In this document: in pieces, positions 8,668 through 15,199 of the stretch
Position numbering within the stretch: the stretch's first letter is position 1
How the letters are laid out: each line of letters opens with the position of its first letter
NCBI GenBank assembly: GCA_964541605.1
Contig: CAZIQY010000070.1
Span: 1-15,199 of the forward strand
Direction: 5' to 3'
Source of the DNA: CAZIQY01 sp964541605
Lineage (GTDB): Bacteria; Desulfobacterota; Syntrophia; Syntrophales; UBA2185
Length of the DNA: 15,199 nt
Position numbers and translations under genes: made by a program
Notes under the pieces: generated by a model
Seen by the model: the letters and a program-made list of their open reading frames with translations, nothing else
Told to the model about the DNA's origin: nothing
The model's database searches: none

Positions 8668-9835
8668 AGCTGAATAAATTCAGCTGGTTTTTAGAATCGG
8701 TGTTTTGTTCTTTGATATCCATATACGTAAGCGCCTGCAAGAGAGGCATTTTCTCGAAAAGGGTGATGCTCAAAATCTGTAGAATCGAGTATAGGCTCCG
8801 CTTCAGGTTGAGTTGTTTTTTGATGATCGCCACGAGTACGTATACGGAGATCGCGATCCAGATTTGAGTCTTTACGGCGTTCTCGGAGGTGCCGTAAAAG
8901 GCCTTGATCCGAAGATGCTGCTTGATCCATTTGAAGAACAGCTCTATCTGCCAGCGGCGCTGATAAAGCTCGGTGATCGTGAGAGCCGGCAGATTGAAGT
9001 TGTTGGTCAGAAAGACCAGCCTTTTTCCTTGCTGTGCATCGTAGAAGCGAATGCGCCGGAGTCTTTCCGGATAATCCTTCTTTGCATAGAAGCCATGAAG
9101 GGTGATGGTCTGATCGCATTGCAGGCCCGTTGATTTGTCGACTGATCGAGAATAAAGGCGTTGGAATCGGAAGTTGCTTTTGGCCCGGGTCACGAAGAAA
9201 GCCGCCGATTGATGAACCCTGTGGAGACGGGCAAAATCCAGATAACCGCAGTCCATGATATAAACGGCGCCTGCCTCTATCGGAATCTCGTCGAGGATGT
9301 TGACTTCGTGGACCTTGCCATGCGTAACAAACACCATGGCAGGAATGCTTCCCCGCAAATCGAGAAGCGTGTGGAGTTTCACTGCCCCCTTGCGTCTCCG
9401 GAACTCGGCCCAGGGAAAGAGGGAAAGGCAAAGATCGATCGTGGTTGCATCGAGTGCGTAGGCGGTTTGATCCAGATCTATCCCGAAGGAGTCGTTGATA
9501 TAAAGCTCTCTGGCTTTTTTTATAAGTACCTGTGCGAAATCGGCGTAGATGCGCCAGTCGCGCACTTGATTGGCATGGGCCAGCGTGTTGCGGGAGACTT
9601 TCCCGCGAATGCCCATGTGATACAACATCTTCTGCTTTGCCGCACGCAGGCAGGCCTGGATATCCCTCAGGCTCTCCCGATAGGTGAGCTGGGCAAAGGC
9701 CATGCACAGGAACTGATCCCAGCATGAGAAGCTCTTGATTTTGTAGTTTCCTCTGTAACGTTCGACGCATTGGCGGAACTCGTAAGCAGGCAGAAAGCTC
9801 ATCAGTTGAGCGAATATTGTTCTTCCGGAATTCAT
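8666..9835 (-). CDS. IS4-family DDE transposase
   Basis: This 389-residue transposase catalyses cut-and-paste movement of the surrounding element. The DDE residues are visible: Asp129 in YALDAT, Asp195 in YIMDCGY, and Glu298 in the IS4 hallmark YQRRWQIELFFKWIK. That hallmark gives Tyr291, Arg294, Glu298 and Lys305 with exactly the Y-(2)-R-(3)-E-(6)-K spacing. An N-terminal helical region with many basic residues (about 1-115) is the expected DNA-binding part. The ATG is preceded on the minus strand by GAGGAG with suitable spacing. The frame is intact, so the element could be active. The TAA stop overlaps the left inverted repeat by 2 nt. Confidence 0.95.
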   Translation of the reverse strand: MNSGRTIFAQLMSFLPAYEFRQCVERYRGNYKIKSFSCWDQFLCMAFAQLTYRESLRDIQACLRAAKQKMLYHMGIRGKVSRNTLAHANQVRDWRIYADFAQVLIKKARELYINDSFGIDLDQTAYALDATTIDLCLSLFPWAEFRRRKGAVKLHTLLDLRGSIPAMVFVTHGKVHEVNILDEIPIEAGAVYIMDCGYLDFARLHRVHQSAAFFVTRAKSNFRFQRLYSRSVDKSTGLQCDQTITLHGFYAKKDYPERLRRIRFYDAQQGKRLVFLTNNFNLPALTITELYQRRWQIELFFKWIKQHLRIKAFYGTSENAVKTQIWIAISVYVLVAIIKKQLNLKRSLYSILQILSITLFEKMPLLQALTYMDIKEQNTDSKNQLNLFS

Positions 9836-9863
9836 CAGCCATCTCCTCGCATATGAATGCGGG

Positions 9864-9893
9864 ACTATGGCATTTCGGAGAAACGGATTTCAA
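9864..9893 (-). promoter_or_regulatory. Possible transposase promoter
   Basis: On the minus strand TTGAAA (plus-strand 9888-9893, 5 of 6 to the -35 consensus) is followed after 18 nt by CATAGT (9864-9869, 4 of 6 to the -10 consensus), 28 nt before the transposase ATG. A TTGACC further upstream lacks a good -10. This is a pattern match only. Confidence 0.28.
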
Positions 9894-9959
9894 ATCGATA
9901 AATGAAGGATTGGTCAATTTGCGAATTACTTTCATTTAGTTACATCGCGTCTTAAATGA

Positions 9960-9977
9960 AACGTTGGGACACTACTG
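9960..9977. repeat. Right terminal inverted repeat of the IS
   Basis: AACGTTGGGACACTACTG, an exact reverse complement of the left repeat. Inside both repeats the sequences diverge at once, so the repeat is 18 bp without imperfect extension. Confidence 0.97.
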
Positions 9978-9986
9978 GTTACGCAT
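9978..9986. repeat. Target-site duplication, right copy
   Basis: GTTACGCAT, followed by TTATATGAA, which continues the MutS-like reading frame. Deleting 8650-9986 would restore the gene exactly. Confidence 0.95.
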
Positions 9987-10223
9987 TTATATGAATTTGC
10001 GCATAGTTTTCTTGAAAAAAATAGAGAGAATGCCCTCTTCTTGAGGGCTGAAAGAAAAGACGGTGGGGGACGAACGTTTAAGTTGGTTGAGGGAGAACCG
10101 CTGGAAACCAGCTACGGTGAAGATTTATATCGAATGGTCTGGGCTGAGGATATTCATCCGGGACCGACTTAGATTCCCGGTTCATTCAGTCATCTCCATT
10201 CCGAGTACTTGAGGTTTCGCCGA

Positions 10224-10523
10224 TTAACGGGTATCCGCTTTGTTCCACATTCCCTTTCTTCTTTCATGCTCAAGGTACAGAAATACGGATGAGACGATAA
10301 CCACATAAATCGCGAGCAGGTCAATAAAGTCATACATCTTGCTGCCGAAGAAAAAACCGGAAAGAGTGGCGAAGGCCCAGGTTCGCAGACCGGCAATGCA
10401 TACATATTTATCCGCGAGTTTTGATTTGAGAAACCAGTTGATGACGGCGATGTAACCGATCCCGAGACCGAATACGGAGAGAGGCAACATATAGACCATG
10501 GGTATAATGAAGCACTCCAGCAT
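10224..10523 (-). CDS. Small membrane protein of unknown function at the end of the Ehr operon
   Basis: This 99-residue hydrophobic protein has two to three likely membrane helices: about 4-31, a Phe/Gly-rich segment about 46-66, and about 67-84. It ends in a charged cytosolic tail with Glu, Arg and Lys. I do not recognise it; it does not look like NuoK, HyfE or NuoH. The start is uncertain. ATG 10523 has only a weak AGCAGGG upstream, and the frame stays open back to the stop of the upstream HyfB-like gene. A good AAGGAAG site there instead leads to an ATG whose frame closes after three codons. The gene follows the HyfB-like gene by 43 nt on the same strand and is convergent with the MutS-like gene. 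It could be an accessory or assembly subunit of the membrane complex; that is inference from position only. Confidence 0.6.
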   Translation of the reverse strand: MLECFIIPMVYMLPLSVFGLGIGYIAVINWFLKSKLADKYVCIAGLRTWAFATLSGFFFGSKMYDFIDLLAIYVVIVSSVFLYLEHERRKGMWNKADTR

Positions 10524-10566
10524 ACCACGGATACCCTGCTCAGGTTCCCATATGTTCTTCCTTTCT

Positions 10567-12714
10567 TTACAGCCAGCGCTGGATGATCAGGGCGATCACC
10601 AGACTGATCAGCATATAGGCGGCATATGTGTTGATGCTGCCCGTATGCATATGCCCGAATAAGGAAGCCGTAAATTGTATTCCTTTCTCCGCCGGGCGGA
10701 AAATCAACCTCTCCACAATGTGAATTTCCTTGCGGCCGTTCATGATGGCGGTCCGGAAATGTTGCGCAATGGACTCTTTCCTGTCGTCAAAGGTCGAGGG
10801 GTGAAAGACCGCCTCAAAGATGACCCTGACGGGATTTGAAAAACCGGTGGCCGTATACGTCATTTCCGGAATAAGTTTCCTGACGCCGCCGGCCCAGACC
10901 GGCGCCCTCGTTACGGATCGCTTTCTCGTTAGCCTCTTAATAATGAAGTAAAAACCGCCAAGCAGCAGCGCCAGCACAACGAATGTATAGGAAGTGGACA
11001 TCGCATAGATGACGGGGTTGCGTTCAGATCCACGATGCATGACGACGAGCCCCCGTCCCGGAATCACATCCCGACCGGTTTGAGCGCCAAGATCATGAAA
11101 CTCGGCGACAAAACCCGCGCTGAACTTGTGGTCTCCTACTTCGGCGAGGGTAAAAAACGGAGGTACCAGATCATCAACGACGGTTGTCCCGGTCAATGAG
11201 ACAACAGTCCGGTCAAGAACAGGGATGATGTAAGTCGGAAGCACTCCGAAAAGGAAACATGCCAGGGCAAGCATTCCCATCGGAATGGTCATGGAACGTC
11301 GGGCTTCCACTGCAGTCCTTGCTCTTTCGGTTCTGGCCATCCCCAAGAAACTCATGGCGAAGGCTTTGACAAAACAGGTAACCGCCAGGGCTGCCGTCAA
11401 AGCAAGCGCCGCTCCGCAGAGGGCAAAAACAATCTTGATCGCTGTCGATGAAAGTGCCGCGCTCTGGAGCATGGTCTGCAAGGTCAGCCATTCACTGACG
11501 AAACCGTTGAAGGGCGGAAGCGCGGCAATCGAAAGAGATCCAACCAGGAAGAAGAAACCCGTCCACGGCATAAGCTTCATCAATCCGCCAAGGCGGTCCA
11601 TGTTCCGATCGCCGGCGCCGGCATCCACTGCGCCGACTCCCAGGAAAAGCAGCGCTTTGTATAGGGAGTGGTTGGTCATATGGTAAAGAGCCGCCGTGAA
11701 GGCGATGCCCGACAGGACTGGATGGCCTGAAGCCATGAAGACGAAACCCGCGCCAAAACCAGCCGTGATGATGCCCATATTTTCAATGGAGCTGTGTGCG
11801 AGCATTTTCTTCAGGTCGTTTTCCGTAGTGGCGTAAAGAATGCCGACGAATGCGGAAATGGTTCCTATTACCAGCACAACGACCCCCGGTCCGACTTGGG
11901 TGATGGGAAGGATATCCGCATTGATCCTCATGATGCCGTATAATCCCAGATTCAATATGACCGCCGAGAGGATGGCCGACACATTGCCGGTTGCCGCGGG
12001 GTGAGCCCTGGGCAGCCAAATGTTGCTCGGCACAAGCCCGGCCTTGACGCCGAAGCCGAAGAAAGAAAGGAGAAATACGGCCCAGCAGTTCTCGGCGCTG
12101 AGGCCGGCGCCGGCGGACTTTAACGATTCAAAGTCGAGGGACCCTGACAGTCTCGCAAGGATCAGAAAGGCCAGAACCACGGCGAGAGTTCCCCCTTCGC
12201 TGATGGCAAGCATCAGGTAACCGGCTCGCGTGTTCTCTTCCCTTTCATGCTCATAATTTACAAGGAGGTATGACAGGATCGACATGGCTTCCCAGGCAAG
12301 TAAAAATGAGAAGATGTCTCCAGCGAGGAGGACGAGGACTATCGATGCGAACAGCAGGAGATAAAGGACGCTGAAGGATTTGAGACTGTAACGCCCCAGG
12401 TACCGTTTCATGTAACCGGCAGAGAAAATGGAAACAGGGAGAAATATCAGTCCCGCCACGAACACGAAGAGCGCAGAGAGCCGGTCCATCTTAAAAACAA
12501 TTGAGCCGATCAAGGGAATATTCCATAGCCGCATATGGAACAGACCGCTCGATAGAAGAGCTTCACCGCTCATGAACAGGATTGCGGTCGCAGCCAGAGA
12601 GACGATCAAAGCCAAGACCGCAGGATTGCGCCGATCAGGAAGAAGCAAGGATAAACCCGCCCCTACAATGCACAAGGATAGAAACACACAAAATAAAATG
12701 TTCGGCTCAGGCAT
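10567..12714 (-). CDS. HyfB/NuoL-like antiporter-type membrane subunit of an Ehr complex
   Basis: The 715-residue protein belongs to the Mrp-antiporter/NuoL-M-N family, the proton- or sodium-pumping subunits of complex I and group 4 hydrogenases. It has some 14-16 membrane helices. Key residues are visible: Glu142 in LLAWEAMSILSY, Lys224 in GVKAGLVPSNIWLPRAHPA, and His349 plus Lys353 in TNHSLYKALLFLGVGA. The position usually holding a channel Lys (ALMSGVMIK in relatives) reads ILSAVILN, with Asn255. The C-terminal extension with YTATGFSNPVRVIFEA is typical of the hydrogenase-4 subunit B type rather than of NuoL. ATG 12714 is preferred over GTG 12723, which overlaps the AGGAGG ribosome-binding site. 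It overlaps the small-subunit gene by 8 nt, implying coupled translation. Confidence 0.92.
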   Translation of the reverse strand: MPEPNILFCVFLSLCIVGAGLSLLLPDRRNPAVLALIVSLAATAILFMSGEALLSSGLFHMRLWNIPLIGSIVFKMDRLSALFVFVAGLIFLPVSIFSAGYMKRYLGRYSLKSFSVLYLLLFASIVLVLLAGDIFSFLLAWEAMSILSYLLVNYEHEREENTRAGYLMLAISEGGTLAVVLAFLILARLSGSLDFESLKSAGAGLSAENCWAVFLLSFFGFGVKAGLVPSNIWLPRAHPAATGNVSAILSAVILNLGLYGIMRINADILPITQVGPGVVVLVIGTISAFVGILYATTENDLKKMLAHSSIENMGIITAGFGAGFVFMASGHPVLSGIAFTAALYHMTNHSLYKALLFLGVGAVDAGAGDRNMDRLGGLMKLMPWTGFFFLVGSLSIAALPPFNGFVSEWLTLQTMLQSAALSSTAIKIVFALCGAALALTAALAVTCFVKAFAMSFLGMARTERARTAVEARRSMTIPMGMLALACFLFGVLPTYIIPVLDRTVVSLTGTTVVDDLVPPFFTLAEVGDHKFSAGFVAEFHDLGAQTGRDVIPGRGLVVMHRGSERNPVIYAMSTSYTFVVLALLLGGFYFIIKRLTRKRSVTRAPVWAGGVRKLIPEMTYTATGFSNPVRVIFEAVFHPSTFDDRKESIAQHFRTAIMNGRKEIHIVERLIFRPAEKGIQFTASLFGHMHTGSINTYAAYMLISLVIALIIQRWL

Positions 12715-13471
12715 GATTCTCACCTCCTGACAACTTTTTCCGGGAAACGGCAGTTGATGGCTTCTTCCTTCCGGTCAAAAGGAGGAGCCCATGGATAATA
12801 GCCAGCGGCGGGGGCGGACATCCGGGGATCATGACATCAACGGGTATGAATTCTGAAACGCCGCCGCCGGAAGCAAAGCTGGGACCGAAAACACCGCCTG
12901 ACAGGGCGCAGGCGCCGACGGCAATAACCGCTTTCGGAGTCGGCATGGCCTCATAAGCCTTGAGAAGAGCGGTTCGCATGTGACCGGTAACGGGACCCGC
13001 TACCATCAGAACGTCCGCTTCCCTGGGCGTCGGCGTCACAAAAAAGCCGAGGCGATGAATATTGTAATAGGGCTTGTTGAGTTGTTCTATTTCGCTCAGG
13101 CATGTGCCGCAGGCCCCGGCATCGACCACACGGATGTGAAGAGAACGGCTGAAGACTTTAGCCGTTCCATCGCTCACGCTGGAATGATTTTCAACACGCT
13201 CCGCCCATTCATGATTCTTTTCCCAGCGGATACGGCCTCCTTCGCCACGGCAGCGGAAACAATGAACGCAACGACCGTAGTCAACAACAATTTCTTGTTC
13301 CACTTGAACCAGAGCACGGGTCGGACACATGGAAACAGCGGCAAATGCCCTTTCTGTATTTTCTTCATGGCGAGGCAGTCCGGGCGTGACGCCGGGGGTT
13401 GCATCTTCCGCATCCGGATAAGGCGTCGTCACGATTCCGGTCCTCAGTCCCTTCAAGAACCACGTGTTCAT
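12707..13471 (-). CDS. ehrS: NuoB/HycG-like small subunit with N-terminal one-cluster ferredoxin region
   Basis: The 254-residue protein is the electron-transfer subunit of a complex I/group 4 hydrogenase-type module. The NuoB-like part (about 110-235) has all four ligands of the proximal [4Fe-4S] cluster: Cys121 and Cys124 in GACGTCLSEIEQ, Cys188 in VGACALSGG, and Cys218 in PGCPPPPLAI. The N-terminal part has MCPT with Cys49, then CVHCFRC with Cys68, Cys71 and Cys74. This is half of a two-cluster ferredoxin, enough for one further [4Fe-4S] cluster. AGGAGG precedes the ATG by 8 nt and overlaps the stop of the large-subunit gene 12 nt upstream. The protein is soluble and peripheral on the membrane arm. 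The ehrS name follows the Ehr assignment of its large subunit. Confidence 0.88.
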   Translation of the reverse strand: MNTWFLKGLRTGIVTTPYPDAEDATPGVTPGLPRHEENTERAFAAVSMCPTRALVQVEQEIVVDYGRCVHCFRCRGEGGRIRWEKNHEWAERVENHSSVSDGTAKVFSRSLHIRVVDAGACGTCLSEIEQLNKPYYNIHRLGFFVTPTPREADVLMVAGPVTGHMRTALLKAYEAMPTPKAVIAVGACALSGGVFGPSFASGGGVSEFIPVDVMIPGCPPPPLAIIHGLLLLTGRKKPSTAVSRKKLSGGENHA

Positions 13472-13483
13472 ATCTTGATCCTC

Positions 13484-15085
13484 CTATCGATCGCTCTCAG
13501 CGTTTGAAAGACCGAAAGTCGCCATGATAATCGGGAAGTCCTGGAAGGCGAAATTTTCGGCCGCCAGATGAAAACCGTGCCAATTTGTAAAAGAAGGCGT
13601 GGCCAGGCGGTAGCGTTGAACACATCCGTCTTCTCCGATTCTTACCCAATGAAAAGCCGCCCCTCGCGGCGCTTCCACCCAGCCGAGGGCTGCTCCCGGA
13701 CGAAACGACTGCTCTGCCGATGTGACGGAACTCTGTGGAAGCGCGGCTGCTGCTTTGCGGATGACCATTGCAGATTGTTCCGCTTCTTTGAAAAGAACCC
13801 GCAGCCGGGCATAGCCGTCTCCCTCCTTTTCGCAGGGTGTATCCAAAGATACGCCCTCATAGCCCGCATAGGGCAGAACCTTCCGCAGGTCACGTCTGAT
13901 GCCCGATGCGCGTGCCACGGGTCCGACCAGGCCATAGTCAACGGCGAGTTCTCTGGAAACGATCCCTACTTCTTCCAGACGGTCAAGGAAACTGCTTGAG
14001 AACCGAAGCAACTCTTTCAGATCGCATAACTTAACCAGAATACCTTCCACAACGCCGGAAAGCGTCCGGCATGTTTGGTCGCTGAAATCCCTCGATAAAC
14101 CTCCCGGAGTGTTCAAGCCGAAAAGGTAGCGATGTCCCGTCAAAGCCCCGGTTAACCGGAGCGCCTCCTCCTCCAAAATACCTGCCTGGCTGGTCGCCAC
14201 GGCCAGTGCTGTGGATTGACAGATGGCCGTGATGGCGGCGATATGGTGTCTGAACCTTTCCAGTTCAGCGAAGATGACGCGCAGGGCTTTTGCCCGCGGG
14301 GCCACTGCGATCCCTGATATTTCTTCGATGGCCTGGCAGAATGCGAGGGAGTGGGCAAAAGCCGATGTTCCTGAAAAACGTTCCGCCAGAAGAAGGACGC
14401 GATCAACCGGCTGTCCTTCTGCTATCTTTTCAACGCCGCGGTATTTGTAAAAAAAGCGCGGGATCGTGCGGATGACGTCCTCTCCCACCGTCTCCAGGAG
14501 AAAGTGCGCCGATTCGGCGTTGTCGGAATAGACGGGACCGATCGGCATCATGAAGGCGCCGGGCGCTTGAACGATGCCCCGGGGACGCCATTGCGGGTCT
14601 ATCGCCCTGCGAGGGTAAAGCGTAGATGCGTCGAAGCCGGCGCGCATGGGATTCACGCCCTCCGGCCACTCCTCATGGAGGACGAAATCACCGAGGCGCG
14701 GATGGCCCTCAAAAGCAAGGCCGAAAAGGTCTTCCGTCTCTCTTTCGTGCCAGTCCGCCGCGTGAACATGGCGGCTGATGCTCGGCGCAGTATTATCTGT
14801 TTTCGCGGCTGTTGAGCATACCTGGACCAGTCCTCCGCCGGGCTCCCCATAAAAGACATGCCAGAAAAGCCAGACGTCCCGGGCCTCCTCAACGACCAAC
14901 GTGGCAAAGGAATATCCGCACTCGGAAAACAGCCACTCGCAAAGCTCCGCGATCTTTGCGTTTTCACATTCTATGACGCATACGGATTTCCCCTGGTCGA
15001 AACGGACGTTCAACTGTCCCCTCCAGCGCGCCGCGAGGGATTCGCCAAACTCTAAAAAAGTTAATGTGTCGGTTTGCGATTTCAT
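13484..15085 (-). CDS. ehrL: NuoCD/HycE-like large subunit lacking NiFe ligands (Ehr type)
   Basis: The 533-residue fusion has a NuoC-like N-terminal part (DWHERETEDLFGLAFEGHPR at 111-130) and a NuoD/hydrogenase-large-subunit part from about 175 onwards. In group 4 NiFe hydrogenases such as HycE the latter holds two Cys pairs. Here the first reads ERFSGTSAFAHSLAFCQ at 235-251, with Ser238 and Ser241 where ERICGxC has Cys. The C-terminal site reads QDFPIIMATFG at 515-525, with Pro518 and Met521 aligned to the Cys of DPCxxC. No other Cys pair substitutes, and no maturation-peptide tail follows, so no NiFe centre can be bound. This matches the energy-converting-hydrogenase-related (Ehr) family reported in Geobacter and others, whose reaction is unknown to me. 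ATG 15085 with GGGAGG upstream is preferred over GTG 15094. Confidence 0.88.
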   Translation of the reverse strand: MKSQTDTLTFLEFGESLAARWRGQLNVRFDQGKSVCVIECENAKIAELCEWLFSECGYSFATLVVEEARDVWLFWHVFYGEPGGGLVQVCSTAAKTDNTAPSISRHVHAADWHERETEDLFGLAFEGHPRLGDFVLHEEWPEGVNPMRAGFDASTLYPRRAIDPQWRPRGIVQAPGAFMMPIGPVYSDNAESAHFLLETVGEDVIRTIPRFFYKYRGVEKIAEGQPVDRVLLLAERFSGTSAFAHSLAFCQAIEEISGIAVAPRAKALRVIFAELERFRHHIAAITAICQSTALAVATSQAGILEEEALRLTGALTGHRYLFGLNTPGGLSRDFSDQTCRTLSGVVEGILVKLCDLKELLRFSSSFLDRLEEVGIVSRELAVDYGLVGPVARASGIRRDLRKVLPYAGYEGVSLDTPCEKEGDGYARLRVLFKEAEQSAMVIRKAAAALPQSSVTSAEQSFRPGAALGWVEAPRGAAFHWVRIGEDGCVQRYRLATPSFTNWHGFHLAAENFAFQDFPIIMATFGLSNAESDR

Positions 15086-15141
15086 GACTGTCACCTCCCG
15101 AAAGAAGATGCCGCAAGATGCAGGAGCTTATAAAGCGGATC

Positions 15142-15173
15142 GGGAGTGAAACTCCCCGCGGCAAGCCGCGGGG
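15142..15173 (-). promoter_or_regulatory. GC-rich hairpin overlapping an alternative hairpin upstream of the Ehr operon
   Basis: CCCCGCGGC at 15154-15162 and GCCGCGGGG at 15165-15173 form a perfect 9-bp palindrome with a 2-nt centre. A second hairpin, GGGAGT at 15142-15147 with ACTCCC at 15151-15156, shares three bases with the first, so both cannot form together. The pair lies 57 nt upstream of the ehrL start. On the minus strand only a short TTT follows, which is poor for a classical terminator. It may be a terminator of the preceding gene, an attenuator, or a REP-like intergenic palindrome. Confidence 0.5.
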
Positions 15174-15178
15174 CATCT

Positions 15179-15199
15179 TTAGCGCAGCTTGATTTCAAG
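15179..15199 (-). CDS. Possible 3' end of an upstream minus-strand gene (partial)
   Basis: Read on the minus strand from the window edge, the last bases give LEIKLR followed by TAA, with the GC-rich hairpin starting 5 nt after the stop. This would be the natural end of a preceding gene, perhaps another subunit of the complex. Six codons are far too few to support more than the suggestion. Confidence 0.25.
   Translation of the reverse strand, partial: LEIKLR

Larger units (their letters stand above)
8650..9977 (-). mobile_element. IS4-family insertion sequence, complete, 1328 bp
   Basis: The element is bounded by perfect 18-bp inverted repeats, CAGTAGTGTCCCAACGTT at 8650-8667 and its reverse complement at 9960-9977. 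It is flanked by direct 9-bp copies of GTTACGCAT. It contains one intact transposase gene reading leftwards, whose stop codon lies partly within the left inverted repeat. Perfect repeats, perfect target duplication and an intact transposase all point to a recent insertion. Family assignment comes from the Y-(2)-R-(3)-E-(6)-K motif of the transposase. The subgroup is uncertain, although a 9-bp duplication is close to the IS4Sa-like range as I remember it. Confidence 0.95.
7318..10172 (+). pseudogene. Second MutS-family ATPase, interrupted by an IS4-family element
   Basis: Joining 7318-8649 with 9987-10172 restores an uninterrupted 505-residue MutS-type protein similar in layout to its upstream neighbour. 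Walker A is GANQGGKTT at 331-339 (Lys337). A YKREEDTTMKSGKLDEEL segment follows near 384-401. Walker B reads VLLNES with Asn410-Glu411. The H-loop begins VTH with His444, followed after the insertion by LYEFAHSF. The IS lies directly after the His444 codon. One copy of the 9-bp target duplication must be removed to restore the original gene. The interrupted frame runs only one further codon (Gln) before TAG in the IS end, giving a 445-residue product lacking the last 61 residues. The start is GTG 7318, overlapping the upstream stop by 4 nt with AAGGAG at 7301-7306. In-frame TTG 7294 is less likely. No mismatch-binding domain is seen. Confidence 0.9.

Noticed and set aside
8691..9935. Long alternative frames within the IS, including a 188-codon plus-strand frame and a 414-codon minus-strand frame
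   Set aside because: They are shadows of the transposase gene: they lack domains, and the transposase frame carries all IS4 motifs.
10158..10180. CCGGGA...TCCCGG inverted repeat as terminator of the MutS-like gene
   Set aside because: Stem of only 6 bp, 11-nt loop, starts inside the coding sequence and lacks a T run.
10224..15085. Functional group 4 NiFe hydrogenase (formate hydrogenlyase type)
   Set aside because: Both NiFe-binding Cys pairs of the large subunit are absent; only the Ehr assignment fits.
1..15199. tRNA, rRNA, CRISPR array, riboswitch or phage attachment site
   Set aside because: No cloverleaf, spaced direct repeats or known aptamer pattern was seen on either strand by reading; no covariance search was possible.

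Overview
The window looks like a chromosomal segment of an anaerobic, moderate-GC Gram-negative bacterium. Desulfobacterota (Syntrophus/Smithella/Geobacter-like) is my best guess. It rests on gene content only: an energy-converting-hydrogenase-related (Ehr) complex, paired short MutS-family ATPases and a short-type IlvD. There is no rRNA, tRNA or other taxonomic marker in the window.

Layout. (A) 76-3065, plus strand: a small helical protein of unknown function, an alpha/alpha-barrel protein of the prenyltransferase/terpene-cyclase repeat type, and ilvD (dihydroxy-acid dehydratase). The ilvD frame is broken by one extra T in a T6 run at 1992-1997. (B) about 3076-10172, plus strand: a possible promoter, then a tightly spaced series of an MFS transporter, a diadenylate cyclase with a pyruvate-kinase-C-like N-terminus (archaeal DacZ-like), a soluble P-type-ATPase-like HAD protein, and two consecutive MutS-family ATPases that overlap by 4 nt. 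Both MutS-like proteins are about 505-511 residues and appear to lack the mismatch-recognition domain. (C) 8650-9977: a complete 1328-bp IS4-family insertion sequence with 18-bp perfect terminal inverted repeats and a 9-bp target duplication. It sits inside the second MutS-like gene immediately after the codon for the ATPase H-loop histidine; the rest of that gene continues in frame at 9987-10172. (D) 10224-15085, minus strand, convergent with the above: an operon encoding a NuoCD/HycE-like large subunit, a NuoB-like small subunit with a one-cluster ferredoxin head, a HyfB/NuoL-like proton-translocating membrane subunit, and a small membrane protein.

How the genes work together. Block D is not a hydrogenase: both Cys pairs that bind the NiFe centre are replaced (Ser238/Ser241, Pro518/Met521), while all Fe-S ligands of the small subunit are present. 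It therefore matches Ehr complexes, whose substrate is unknown to me. Block B suggests a c-di-AMP-producing enzyme co-transcribed with a nucleotide/DNA-associated ATPase pair. The two ATPases have complementary motif losses: the first has Phe instead of the H-loop His, and both have Asn instead of the Walker B Asp. This is the best candidate for an undescribed functional system, though the present copy is disabled or altered by the IS. Block A has no obvious link to B other than strand.
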